Shown: piece by piece, positions 6,359 to 14,179 of the stretch | Layout: each line of letters opens with the position of its first letter | Position numbering within the stretch: position 1 is the first letter of the stretch | Source: CAZTHL01 sp964613585 | GTDB taxonomy: Bacteria; Pseudomonadota; Alphaproteobacteria; DSM-16000; Inquilinaceae | Assembly: GCA_964613585.1 (NCBI GenBank) | Contig: CAZTHL010000030.1 | Coordinates: 1 to 40,437 of the forward strand | DNA length: 40,437 nucleotides | Direction: 5' to 3' | Made by a program: the position numbers and the translations under genes | Notes under the pieces: generated by a model | What the model saw: only the letters and a program-made list of their open reading frames with translations | What the model was told of the DNA's origin: nothing | Databases searched by the model: none

Positions 6359-7573
6359 ATGAGTGGGTATGTGCCGGTGATCCTGGCGATCGCCGTGCTG
6401 ATCGCCGTCCTGTCCCTGACCTCGGGCAAGATCAAGAACGGTGTCGATCTCGCCTCGGAGCCGCTGGTCGCGCTGGCCGCCGGCCTCCTTTTGGGGCCGG
6501 TCGGCTTGGCGCTCGTCGAGCAGACGCCGCCGCGTCACGGGCTGCAGATCGTTGCCGAGATCACGGTCGGCCTGGCGGTGATGTCGGGCATCCTGCGCAT
6601 CCCCCAATCCTGGCTCGGGGCCCGCTGGCGTGACCTTCTCATCATGGTCGGCCCGGTGATGCTCGCCATGTGGGCGGCCAGCGCGCTCGCCGGCTGGCTG
6701 CTGCTGCCGACCGCGGCGCTGATGGCCGTGCTGATCGGCGCGGCGGTCACGCCGACCGACCCGGTGCTCGCCGGCTCGATCCTGTCCTCGCGGCTGGCCA
6801 ACCGGAACGTGCCGGCGCGCCTGCGCCACCTGATCACCGGCGAGTCCGCGGCCAATGACGGCCTCGCGGCGCCGTTCGTCCTGCTGTCGCTCTATCTGGT
6901 GACCGGCAGCTACGCCGGAGTCTGGCCGTTCGTGCGCGACGTCCTGCTGTGGAAGGTGGCCGCCGCGTTCCTGATCGGCCTTGCCGCCGGGCTGCTCGCC
7001 GGCCGCGCGGCCCGCGCCTCCGCGCACGTCGGCTGGACCAACCAGACCGCCATGCTCGGGCTGTCGGTGGCGCTCACCGCGGTCGGTCTGGCGCTCGGCC
7101 ACCTGATCGGCATCGACGGCATCCTGGCCGTCTTTGGGGTCGGGCTCGGGCTCACCCTGACCCTGCCCGAGAAGCAGGACCAGTCCAACGAGGTGTTCGA
7201 CGAGGGCGCAAAACGGCTGTTCGAGCAGCCGGTGTTCTTTCTCCTGGGCATGACCCTGCCGGTCGGCGCCTGGCTCGAGCTGGGCTGGCCGCTGCTGCTG
7301 TTCTGCCTGGCCGTGCTCGCTCTTCGGCGGCTGCCCTGGCTGGCCCTGGCGGCGCCGGGGCTGACATCGATACGGACCCGGGCCGACCTCGTCTTCGCCG
7401 GCTGGTTCGGCCCGATCGGCATCGCCGCCCTGTACTATGCGCTGATGAGCGAGCACCGCACGGGTGACCCCGTGGTCTGGAATGTGGTCACGGCGGTGGT
7501 CACCTCATCGCTGCTGGCACACGGGCTGACCGCGACCCCGGCCGCCCGGCGCCTGCCCGCGGCCGAGCGGTGA
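6359..7573 (+). CDS. Cation:proton antiporter (CPA1/NhaP-like)
   Basis: The product has 404 residues with about 12 transmembrane helices and no cytoplasmic C-terminal domain. It carries the family hallmarks GAAVTPTDPVLAGSIL (the TPTDP of TM4, residues 131-135) and ITGESAANDG, with the ion-binding Asn166-Asp167 pair of TM5. Another conserved block is GIDGILAVFGVGL near residue 245. Members exchange Na+ or K+ for H+ across the inner membrane to regulate cytoplasmic pH and salt. The ATG at 6359 has GGGAGG six bases upstream; frames extending further 5' run only into the repeat and gap. The array directly before the ribosome-binding site could affect expression. The gene is monocistronic and convergent with the next one. 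Confidence 0.88.
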   Translation: MSGYVPVILAIAVLIAVLSLTSGKIKNGVDLASEPLVALAAGLLLGPVGLALVEQTPPRHGLQIVAEITVGLAVMSGILRIPQSWLGARWRDLLIMVGPVMLAMWAASALAGWLLLPTAALMAVLIGAAVTPTDPVLAGSILSSRLANRNVPARLRHLITGESAANDGLAAPFVLLSLYLVTGSYAGVWPFVRDVLLWKVAAAFLIGLAAGLLAGRAARASAHVGWTNQTAMLGLSVALTAVGLALGHLIGIDGILAVFGVGLGLTLTLPEKQDQSNEVFDEGAKRLFEQPVFFLLGMTLPVGAWLELGWPLLLFCLAVLALRRLPWLALAAPGLTSIRTRADLVFAGWFGPIGIAALYYALMSEHRTGDPVVWNVVTAVVTSSLLAHGLTATPAARRLPAAER

Positions 7574-7584
7574 CCGAGGCCTGA

Positions 7585-7600
7585 GCGGCCATGCGGCCGC
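7585..7600. terminator. Hairpin between convergent genes
   Basis: GCGGCC, then ATGC, then GGCCGC forms a six-base-pair stem with a four-base loop, 12 bases after the antiporter stop and 15 before the end of the convergent PRC-barrel gene. It could serve as a bidirectional terminator. No T tract is present. Confidence 0.35.
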
Positions 7601-7615
7601 GGTCCCGGATCCCGG

Positions 7616-8050
7616 TCAGCCCCAGCCAAGGCTCGCATAAAGATCGCGGAACGTAGCGTGGTCCTCGCCGACGGTCTGCCAGTCATCGGCGTCAAGCTCG
7701 GCGAAGTCGTCGACGGTCTCCTCGCTCAGACCGTCCAGGCGGAGCCGGCCGTCCCCGGTGATCGTGAAGCGGCTAAGGTGAGAGACGATCATCCCGGTCC
7801 CGTCGGCCCAGCCGGCCTTGACCCGGACCACCGCGTACAGGCCCTCCTCGCCGTCGGCGCTGCGCACCAGGCCGGCGACCTCGCCGACCGCGTCGCCTTC
7901 CATGCCGAGCACGCCATTGCCGCGGACGAAGTCGAGCGTCACGTCCATCATCGCGCCCGCCGGGTCGGGCCGGGTCGGCTGGGCCTGGCCCGCGGCTTGG
8001 CCTGATGCCAGAGCCAGCGCGCAGAGGCCCGGGAGCGCTGAAGGTCTCAT
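7616..8050 (-). CDS. Secreted PRC-barrel-like protein
   Basis: The product has 144 residues with a likely signal peptide (LPGLCALALASGQAAGQA). A beta-rich domain follows, of the kind GMEGDAVGEVAGLVRSADGE, then LYAVVRVKAGW and MIVSHLSRFTITGDGRLRLD. The 'G.V.G.V..LV...DG....VV.V......V.L..L' pattern resembles PRC-barrel domains, which often mediate protein or membrane association. The C-terminal acidic helix, EETVDDFAELDADDWQTVGE, is unusual. The ATG at 8050 has GGGAG seven bases upstream. Repeat copy C lies only 36 bases upstream of the start, so it occupies the leader or promoter. The exact role is unknown. Confidence 0.6.
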   Translation of the reverse strand: MRPSALPGLCALALASGQAAGQAQPTRPDPAGAMMDVTLDFVRGNGVLGMEGDAVGEVAGLVRSADGEEGLYAVVRVKAGWADGTGMIVSHLSRFTITGDGRLRLDGLSEETVDDFAELDADDWQTVGEDHATFRDLYASLGWG

Positions 8051-8085
8051 GACAAGCTCCCATGGGTCGGAGGACAGCGTGGCCG

Positions 8086-8211
8086 AGAGCGTCCCCGCCT
8101 GACGCGGAATCGGCGCCGGCCCGCCCTCCGTCCGGCCGCCTCAAGCATGCTGTCGTCGGGTGCCGGGGTGGGGGAGCGGACCGGCGATGCCACGTGAGCC
8201 GGAAACGCTCT
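8086..8211 (+). repeat. Dispersed palindromic element, copy C
   Basis: The left end AGAGCGTCCCCGCCTGACGC and right end CCGGAAACGCTCT flank imperfect GC-rich arms and the family centre CAAGCATGCTGTCGTCGGG. It lies between the divergent PRC-barrel gene and the small secreted protein gene. With loop centre and outer arms in this orientation it is the reference form for copies E and F, and copy A is its reverse. Confidence 0.88.
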
Positions 8212-8343
8212 AATCTGCCGCCCGGGTCTGCGGTTCCGGCCGCAGCGGAGATGGCGCGCGGCGCGCGGCCGGACCGCGGGCCACCTCGACCGAGCGTCCG
8301 CGCGGCCCGCTGGTTATGGCGCGTCGCCTCTGGCATACAGTCG

Positions 8344-8370
8344 TGGGTTCGGTGGAGCGACGCGAACCCA
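8344..8370. other. Isolated hairpin in the 8212-8518 intergenic region
   Basis: TGGGTTCG (8344-8351) and CGAACCCA (8363-8370) form an eight-base perfect inverted repeat about an 11-base centre, 149 bases before the next plus-strand start. It could be an operator, a leader structure or chance. The rest of 8212-8518 shows nothing I can name. Confidence 0.3.
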
Positions 8371-8518
8371 AAGAGGCCTCCGGTCACCGCCCGGCCGGGC
8401 GGCCGTTCCGCGAAGCGGCGGAGCGCGACGGCGAAAAGCCCGATACAGTCCTCCCTAAAGGGTGATATCCCTGCCGTGTCTTTCGCGCCGAGGCAGGGTC
8501 AAGGCAGAGGTGACCTCA

Positions 8519-8974
8519 ATGCAACGCTTCGCGGTCATGCTCGGACTGCTGGCCCTGGGGGTGGGCGTGCCCGGCAAGGCGGCCGCGCTCGACCTGGCCG
8601 GCTACGACGTGGAGGAGACCGTCGGCGGCTGGACCCTGCTGTGCGACAGCGAGCGGGACATGGGCCGCACGGAGTATTTCGACTGCGCCGTGCGCAGCAT
8701 GACGACGCCGCCCCTGATCGTCTCCTCGCTGACCGGAGAGCCGGTTCTGTCGCTTGGCGACGGCGCGAGCCGGGCGCGGCTGGTGGTCGACGGTCGGATC
8801 GTCGAGCTGGCCGGCTGCCCGGCGGGCCGGTGCCCGTTCCCGCCGGGGCTCGAGCCGCTGCGCGCCGCTGTGCGGGATGGCAACGCGGTCCTGGAGATCG
8901 GCGGAGACCGCGTGCCGCTTCCGCCGGACGGCCTCGACAGCGCGGTCGCCGCCGCGCTCGACCGGCTCGACTAG
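8519..8974 (+). CDS. Small secreted protein of unknown function
   Basis: The product has 151 residues with a clear signal peptide (MQRFAVMLGLLALGVGVPG, cleavage near AAALDLA). The mature protein has four cysteines (GGWTLLCDSE, FDCAVRS, GCPAGRCPF) that could make two disulfides in the periplasm. The 'GGW.L.CD' to 'C.V.S' spacing loosely recalls IalB-type periplasmic proteins, but the match is too weak to assign. The ATG at 8519 was chosen for the signal peptide and for AGAGGTGACC just upstream. Its TAG stop (8972-8974) is the first bases of repeat copy D. Confidence 0.6.
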   Translation: MQRFAVMLGLLALGVGVPGKAAALDLAGYDVEETVGGWTLLCDSERDMGRTEYFDCAVRSMTTPPLIVSSLTGEPVLSLGDGASRARLVVDGRIVELAGCPAGRCPFPPGLEPLRAAVRDGNAVLEIGGDRVPLPPDGLDSAVAAALDRLD

Positions 8975-9003
8975 GGCGTTTCCCGGTTAGGCGGAAACGC
9001 TCC
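8974..9003. repeat. Dispersed palindromic element, copy D (internally deleted)
   Basis: GGGCGTTTCCCGGTTAGG is followed directly by CGGAAACGCTCC. These are the two ends of the repeat family with the whole GC-rich centre missing, leaving about 30 bases. It lies between the small secreted protein gene and a truncated pseudogene. Confidence 0.75.
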
Positions 9004-9004
9004 A

Positions 9005-9391
9005 GTCCCCGACCGGGTTGTGGTGCACCCGTCCTCGGCGGGCGCGCCGTGGGCGATCCGCCGCCGCACCCGGGAGCTGGCGCCCCTCGCGGTCAGCCTG
9101 CGCACCGGCGAAGGCCCTGCGATCGTCGCCGGCGACGTCAACACCACCCCCTGGTCGCCGTCGTTCCGGGACCCGGTCCGGGACCCGGTCGAGACGAGAC
9201 CACGAAGCTGCGCCTGGCCGCCGCCGGCCACGGCTCTATCGGCACCTGGCCGGTCGGGCTTGGGACCGGGATGCATTCCCATCGACCACCTGCCGGTGCG
9301 CGGGCCACGGGCGTCGCCGGCTTCCGCCGCGGGCCGGACAACGGCTCCGACCATTTCCGGGTGATCGCCGACCTGCGCTTGGCCGGAGACC
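9005..9391 (+). pseudogene. Remnant of an endonuclease/exonuclease/phosphatase family gene
   Basis: Only the C-terminal half of the domain is recognisable, spread over two reading frames. VVHPSSAGAPWAIRRR and the metal-site GDVNTTPWSPSFR lie in one frame (about 9017-9175). GHGSIGTWPVGLGTG lies in another (about 9230-9270). IPIDHLPVRG is back in the first (about 9278-9307), and GPDNGSDHFRVIADL is again in the second (about 9335-9380). The GD(F/V)N, IPIDH and GSDH motifs are the family's catalytic landmarks, so identity is fairly secure. At least three frameshifts plus loss of the N-terminus show it is dead. Its intact part begins immediately after the deleted repeat copy D. Confidence 0.75.
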
Positions 9392-9507
9392 GATTGCCAC
9401 CAAGGGTCGCAGGCGACGTCCCGGCCGGAACGGTGCGGAATCCAGACTGTTCGTTCGCTGACCCCCGCTCGAGCCCGGGTGGCGCCAGCCTGACGGAGAT
9501 CCGCGGC

Positions 9508-10941
9508 ATGATCCAGCGCAGCGCCGATGTCGTCGTGATCGGGGCCGGCACGGCCGGCCTGAACGCCTTCCGCGAGGTCCGCAAGGCCGGCCGCTCCGCC
9601 CTTCTGGTTGAGTCCGGCCCATACGGCACCACTTGTGCCCGGGTCGGCTGCATGCCGTCCAAGCTGCTGATCGCCGCGGCGGAGCGGGCGCACGATGTCG
9701 CGAGCGCCGACGAGTTCGGCGTCGAGGTGCACGACTGGGGCATCGACGGCGCCGCCGTGATGCGCCGGGTGCGCCGTCTGCGCGACCGCTTCGTCGCCGG
9801 CGTGGTCGCCGGCGTCGAGCAGATCCCGGACGCACTACGGCTGCGCGGGACGGCCCGCTTCGTCGCCCCCGGGACCCTGCATGTCGGCGAGGACATCGAG
9901 GTCGAGGCCGGCGCGGTGGTGCTGGCGGTTGGCGGTCGGCCCTGGCTGCCGCCGCCGTTCCGGGACACGCCGGAACTGGTGCTGACCAGCGATGACGTGT
10001 TCGACCTCGACCATCTGCCGAACAGCTTGGCGCTGATCGGCACCGGGGCGATCGGGCTTGAGCTGGGCCTTGCCTATGCCCGGCTGGGCGTGCCGGTGGA
10101 CGCCTTCAATCCGTTCGACGAACTCGGCTTCATCTCCGATCCGGAGGTCGGCCGCGCCGCGCGCGACCTGGTGGGCGAGCAGATCGGCCTGCACCTGGAG
10201 ACCCGGGTGCTGTCGGCGCGGCCGGACGGCAAGCGCGTGGTGCTGGCCTGGCGCGAGCCGACCGGCGAGGAGCGGGAGAGCCACTTCTCCCGGGTCCTGG
10301 TCGCCGCCGGCCGGCGCCCGGCCCTGGCTCCGCTGCAGCTGGACAAGGCCGGGCTGCCGCTTGACGACACGGGCATGCCGCCCTGGGACGCGCAGACGAC
10401 GCAATGCGGCGACGCGCCGGTGTTCCTGGCGGGCGACGCCAGCGGCGAGCGGGCGGTGCTGCACGAGGCCTCCGACGAAGGGCGCATCGCCGGGCAGAAC
10501 GCGGCGCGCTTCCCGGAGGTGACGGCGCACTTCCGGCGCGAGCCGCTGCAGATCGCCTTTACCAGCCCGCAAATGGCGGTGGTCGGCACGCCCTGGAAGC
10601 AGCTGCCCCCGGGCGCGTTCGAAACCGGCGCCGTGTCGTTCGCCGGGCAGGGGCGGGCCCTCGTGATCGACGAGGCCTGGGGCGAGATGCGGGTCTATGC
10701 CGACCGGCGCACCGGCACGCTGCTCGGCGCCGAGCTGCTCGGGCCGGAGGTGGAGCACCTGGCCCACCTGCTGGCCTGGGCGATCCAGGGCCGGCTGCCG
10801 GTGCAGCGCCTGCTCGAGATGCCGGTTTACCACCCGGTGCTGGAGGAGGGCCTGCGCACGGCCCTGCGCGACTTGTCGGACAGGCTGCGCTCGGCCGGCG
10901 TCTCCCGCTGCGAGGACCTGGCCGACGCCCCGGGGTGCTGA
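9508..10941 (+). CDS. Dihydrolipoyl dehydrogenase-like flavoprotein disulfide reductase
   Basis: The product has 477 residues, normal for class I pyridine-nucleotide disulfide oxidoreductases. It has the FAD-binding VVVIGAGTAG (residues 8-17), the redox-active pair in TTCARVGCMPSKLL (Cys43, Cys48), and an NAD(P)-binding motif, LALIGTGAIGLELG (174-187). The second FAD motif is VFLAGDASGE, and the C-terminal dimer-interface acid/base pair is HPVLEE (His442, Glu447). These are all the residues needed for lipoamide-type activity. No 2-oxoacid dehydrogenase E1 or E2 gene is nearby, so the partner is unknown; a soluble transhydrogenase or mercuric-reductase relative is less likely. The ATG at 9508 has ACGGAG about ten bases upstream. 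Confidence 0.85.
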   Translation: MIQRSADVVVIGAGTAGLNAFREVRKAGRSALLVESGPYGTTCARVGCMPSKLLIAAAERAHDVASADEFGVEVHDWGIDGAAVMRRVRRLRDRFVAGVVAGVEQIPDALRLRGTARFVAPGTLHVGEDIEVEAGAVVLAVGGRPWLPPPFRDTPELVLTSDDVFDLDHLPNSLALIGTGAIGLELGLAYARLGVPVDAFNPFDELGFISDPEVGRAARDLVGEQIGLHLETRVLSARPDGKRVVLAWREPTGEERESHFSRVLVAAGRRPALAPLQLDKAGLPLDDTGMPPWDAQTTQCGDAPVFLAGDASGERAVLHEASDEGRIAGQNAARFPEVTAHFRREPLQIAFTSPQMAVVGTPWKQLPPGAFETGAVSFAGQGRALVIDEAWGEMRVYADRRTGTLLGAELLGPEVEHLAHLLAWAIQGRLPVQRLLEMPVYHPVLEEGLRTALRDLSDRLRSAGVSRCEDLADAPGC

Positions 10942-11133
10942 CGGCGCCGGAGGCGAGCGTCCTTCGCTCCCTGCCCTGGCCACCTTGACACCGCCGATCC
11001 GGCGTCGAGCGAGCGGCGGCCCTTGCGCCGAGGCCTGTCTGCCGGGGCCCACGCGCGATCGCTGGCCGTCGTCCGGGCGGCAGAGGCCTATGCGGCTGCC
11101 CCGCCGGCGCCCGCGGGGCGAACCGCGACGGCG

Positions 11134-12927
11134 CTACCGGCTCGCCGGGGCGGCGGCAAGCGGCTCGGGCGCCGGCTCCTCGGCGCCGATCCGGCATATC
11201 TGCACATTACCGTTGCGCTCCCAGCGCTCGGGCTCGGCGCAGGGCAGCTCGGCTTCCTCGGCGACCCGCTCGAAGTGGATCCCGGCGGTCCGGAAGCGGT
11301 GCGCGATGGCGCCGAGATCGGCGAAGTAGATCGCATGCCGGTCGTCCGTGGCGGCCAGCCGCGCCAGGCTCTCGGTCACACCGCGGCTGATCACCGCATG
11401 GTTCGGATAGTAGCGCGCGATCACCAGACCGCTGTTGACGAGAGCGAACAGCACGCAGGCTAGCCCGAGCCAGCGGGCCGGCCGATGGTCGAAGCGGAAC
11501 CAGACGGCGAACAGCAGGATCGGCACCAGCCAGAGCTGCGGCACGTAGCGGGCCCACCAGGGCGCGGGATGGACCAGCACGGTGGCCAGCACCAGCCCGG
11601 CCAGGCCGACCAGGCCGAGCGCCACCGGATCCCGCCGGCACCAGGCCAGCGCGGCCGGCAGGGTCAGCCCGCCCAGCACCACGAGGCCACCGAACATGGC
11701 GCCCCAGCCGCCCATGCGCGGGTCGCTCCAGATCAACTCGTCCAGCTCCGCGGGATCGGGCGGGGTGAACGGCCATTGGAAGGTATATCCGGCAAAGCCG
11801 ATGTCGCTGCGCGCGAACACCGACGCGGCCAGCGCCGAGACGCGGTCGAGCTCCCGGAAGGCGGCGGGCGTGTTCTTCGTGATGATGTCGACCGGATCGG
11901 CTCCCATCAGGGGGTGGAAGGGGTGGCCGTGCAGCAGCGTGTTGGGCACGTAGGACGATGCCCCGACATACAGCAGCCCGAGCAGCGCCGCCGCGGCCAG
12001 GGGCAGGGACCGGACGATGCCGCCGGCGAGGCCGAAGCGGACCAGCGCGGCGACGCCCCAGGCCAGCAGCAGCAGCGCCGCCAGCACGGCGCCGGTGAAC
12101 TTGACGTTGATGAGCAGGATGACGACGGCGCTCGCGAGCAGGACGATCGCCGGGCGCGGCCGCAGCAGCAGCAGGACCAGCACGACCAGCGTCGCGGTCA
12201 GCAGGGACGCCAGCAGGCCGTCCACATAGGAGCTCAGGCTCTGGTAGATGACCACCGGGTTGAGCGCCGTCGCCGCCGCCAGCAGCCCGGCCGTCGTCCG
12301 CGGCAGCCGCGCGACGGCCATGAAGGCGTAGGCCGCCAGCAGCCCGGCGACCGCCAGCAGGATGAAGTCCCAGCCCTTGGCGGCCTCGACGTTGCCGGTG
12401 AGCTCGAAGATGGCGGCCCCCAGCAGCCAGGACGTCTTTGGGTAGTGGCTGAGCCAGAGCCGGGTGTCGGCGCCGGGCTCCATCAGTCGGGCCTCGCCGC
12501 CGAGCAGCGGCGCCACCGGATTCCAGCCGCGCGCCAGCTCCAGCACGGCGGTCTGCTGATACCACTGCCCGTCCCAGCTTTGGTCGTAGAAGCGGCCGGC
12601 GAAGGCGAAGGCGGCCACGGCCACGGCGCCGGCCAGCGCCAGACCGATCAGCCGGCGGCGACGCGGCAATCCCTCGTCGCGGAACAGCCGGTCGCCGGCG
12701 AGCACCGCGATGCCGGCCGCGGCCGGCACCGAGGCGGCGAGCCAGGACCGGTCAAGGATCAGCCCCGTGGTGGTGATGAGCACGATAAGCGCCGGCCACA
12801 GCGTCAACAGGAAGGCGACGTGGAGCAGCAGGAGCGGACCCGCTGCGCTGGCCGTGGCCGCGGCGGGACGGGGCGCTTCCCGCGTCGGCCCGACCGTCCC
12901 GCGGGTTCTCTGGCGATCATCGATCAT
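11134..12927 (-). CDS. Polytopic membrane protein, probable GT-C-like glycosyltransferase
   Basis: The product has 597 residues with about 12 predicted membrane helices and a short soluble C-terminal part. After the second helix pair, the loop YDQSWDGQWYQQTAVLEL, then WNPVAPLL and LWLSHYPKTSWLL, resembles the first large periplasmic loop of ArnT/PMT-type lipid-linked sugar transferases. In those enzymes an Asp in this loop is catalytic. A second conserved-looking loop holds GHPFHPLMGADPVDII. The substrate cannot be told; no sugar-lipid synthesis gene is adjacent. The ATG at 12927 (GAAGG eight bases upstream) was preferred; a GTG at 12957 would add ten residues. It runs opposite to the flavoprotein gene and ends 192 bases from it. 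Confidence 0.6.
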   Translation of the reverse strand: MIDDRQRTRGTVGPTREAPRPAAATASAAGPLLLLHVAFLLTLWPALIVLITTTGLILDRSWLAASVPAAAGIAVLAGDRLFRDEGLPRRRRLIGLALAGAVAVAAFAFAGRFYDQSWDGQWYQQTAVLELARGWNPVAPLLGGEARLMEPGADTRLWLSHYPKTSWLLGAAIFELTGNVEAAKGWDFILLAVAGLLAAYAFMAVARLPRTTAGLLAAATALNPVVIYQSLSSYVDGLLASLLTATLVVLVLLLLRPRPAIVLLASAVVILLINVKFTGAVLAALLLLAWGVAALVRFGLAGGIVRSLPLAAAALLGLLYVGASSYVPNTLLHGHPFHPLMGADPVDIITKNTPAAFRELDRVSALAASVFARSDIGFAGYTFQWPFTPPDPAELDELIWSDPRMGGWGAMFGGLVVLGGLTLPAALAWCRRDPVALGLVGLAGLVLATVLVHPAPWWARYVPQLWLVPILLFAVWFRFDHRPARWLGLACVLFALVNSGLVIARYYPNHAVISRGVTESLARLAATDDRHAIYFADLGAIAHRFRTAGIHFERVAEEAELPCAEPERWERNGNVQICRIGAEEPAPEPLAAAPASR

Positions 12928-13159
12928 CGCGGCCGCCTTCGCCGGTACGCCGGGCACCCGCCCTGACCGCTTCCAAAATCATGGTGTGTGCTGTTCCCCA
13001 GGCCGTTGCGCTGCCGCCGGTCGGTCCATCGGCAGCGGGCGGCTTGCGGCTCCGCTCCCATGGACAGGCGGTGGCAGATACCACATCCGTCGCCGAAAGC
13101 GAGAGCGAGGTTACCCCCGCCGCGTCGTCACCCGCCACCACGGCTGGAGTGCCAAGGCG

Positions 13160-13193
13160 GCGTGGGACAGCGTCATCCTGCGCTGCCCCACGC
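13160..13193 (-). terminator. Hairpin downstream of the 13250-13594 gene
   Basis: GCGTGGGACAGCG (13160-13172) pairs with CGCTGCCCCACGC (13181-13193) with one mismatch, around an eight-base loop, 57 bases past the stop of the minus-strand gene. It is the only notable structure in the 322-base interval 12928-13249. There is no T run. Confidence 0.4.
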
Positions 13194-13249
13194 GGCGCGC
13201 GGGAAGGGGCGGGGTGGGGTGCCCGGCCGGCCCGACCAGCCTCCTGCGA

Positions 13250-13594
13250 TCAGAAGGGCAGCGACACGCCGACGGCGCGCCGGAGGGCACCCTCGAGCAC
13301 GCCCAGGATGGCGTTCACCGCCTTCTCGATGGTGATGACGACGAGCGCGCGCAGGGTCTTGGCGAGCTCGACCGCCATGGCGCGCACGGTGGCGGCCCAG
13401 TGCCGCCGCTCCTCGGCGGTCTCGATCCAGCCTCGCTCGATCCCCTTCGCGATCAGCGCGGTCTGCTCGGCGATCGCCTCGGCCTGGTGGCGGGCGAAGT
13501 CCCGGAGCGCCGGCAGATCCTCGTCGATGACGGTGCGGACCGCCGCCAGAATATCGCCGACCAGCGTCGGCACGGAAAGGTCGAGCGCCGCCAT
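13250..13594 (-). CDS. Small helical protein of unknown function
   Basis: The product has 114 residues, almost all helical and amphipathic: VGDILAAVRTVIDEDLPALR, a central RHQAEAIAEQTALIAKGI, and a hydrophobic C-terminal stretch, ALVVITIEKAVNAILGVLEG. It could lie on a membrane or self-associate; I recognise no family. The ATG at 13594 has AAGGATGG upstream, and that AAGG is formed by the last copy of a 13-bp tandem repeat. It is the second gene after the lipoprotein gene on the same strand and is probably co-transcribed with it. Confidence 0.6.
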   Translation of the reverse strand: MAALDLSVPTLVGDILAAVRTVIDEDLPALRDFARHQAEAIAEQTALIAKGIERGWIETAEERRHWAATVRAMAVELAKTLRALVVITIEKAVNAILGVLEGALRRAVGVSLPF

Positions 13595-13602
13595 GGGGCC
13601 AT

Positions 13603-13667
13603 CCTTCAGCGTTTGCCTTCAGCGTTTGCCTTCAGCGTTTGCCTTCAGCGTTTGCCTTCAGCGTTTG
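13603..13667 (-). repeat. Five perfect copies of a 13-bp unit between two genes
   Basis: CCTTCAGCGTTTG is repeated five times without a single change (13603-13615, 13616-13628, 13629-13641, 13642-13654, 13655-13667). On the minus strand each unit reads CAAACGCTGAAGG: the last codons and TGA stop of the upstream lipoprotein gene plus an AAGG that can act as a ribosome-binding core. The array therefore fills the intercistronic spacer by duplicating the gene's own 3' end. Confidence 0.95.
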
Positions 13668-14179
13668 AGGGCCATCTCGTAGGTCAGGGCATTGCGCATG
13701 AAGGAGTCGATGGCGTTCGACCAGAGCCGGTACTGACCGGGCTCGAGGCCCTGCCGCAGGTCCTCCTCCTTCATGCTGTCCAGCTGCTTCAGGATCTCGG
13801 CGATCTGGTCGTCCGTGGGCACGTCGAGCGGGGACACCGAGCCGGCGTCGCCATCCGCGGGGATCCGGTCGACCGCGCTGGCGCCGAGCCATCGGAGCAC
13901 GCCGGGCTGCGCCTGCGGCCGCGCCCGGACCAGAAAGATCACGGCCCGCCCCCGTCCCTGGAGGGCGGCGTAGCGGGCCCGGTCCTGCTCGGTCAGGCCG
14001 GGCGGCGTGCCGTCCGCGACCCGGGCCATGTGGGTCTGGATCGCCTCGTTCAGCTCGCTGATCCGGTCGACGATCGGCTGCTCGTAGTCCGGGGCGAGCT
14101 GCACCGTGCAGGCGGCCGCAAGCAGCAGCCAAGCCCCGGCCGAGAGGCTCAAGGCGATGGGCCGAGCCATTCCGAGCAT
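13658..14179 (-). CDS. Probable lipoprotein of unknown function
   Basis: The product has 173 residues. The N-terminus is ALSLSAGAWLLLAAAC, a signal with a plausible lipobox (LAAAC) giving a lipidated Cys at about residue 24. The mature part starts TVQLAPDYEQPIVDRISELN, helical, followed by ARYAALQGRGRAVIFLVRAR and a C-terminal helix with IAEILKQLDSMKEEDLRQGL. I recognise no domain. The family is probably an outer or inner membrane-anchored accessory protein. Its stop codon lies in the first copy of the 13-bp tandem repeat, and the downstream small helical protein starts 63 bases later. Confidence 0.65.
   Translation of the reverse strand: MLGMARPIALSLSAGAWLLLAAACTVQLAPDYEQPIVDRISELNEAIQTHMARVADGTPPGLTEQDRARYAALQGRGRAVIFLVRARPQAQPGVLRWLGASAVDRIPADGDAGSVSPLDVPTDDQIAEILKQLDSMKEEDLRQGLEPGQYRLWSNAIDSFMRNALTYEMALKR

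Noticed and set aside
5534..7456. Minus-strand frame crossing the N gap
   Set aside because: It spans unknown bases and is antisense to the antiporter, with no domain.
11485..12966. Plus-strand frame rich in Gln, Arg and Gly
   Set aside because: Antisense to the 12-helix membrane protein; no ribosome-binding site and no domain.
13603..13667. CRISPR-like array
   Set aside because: Units of 13 bp are contiguous with no spacers; it is a simple tandem repeat.
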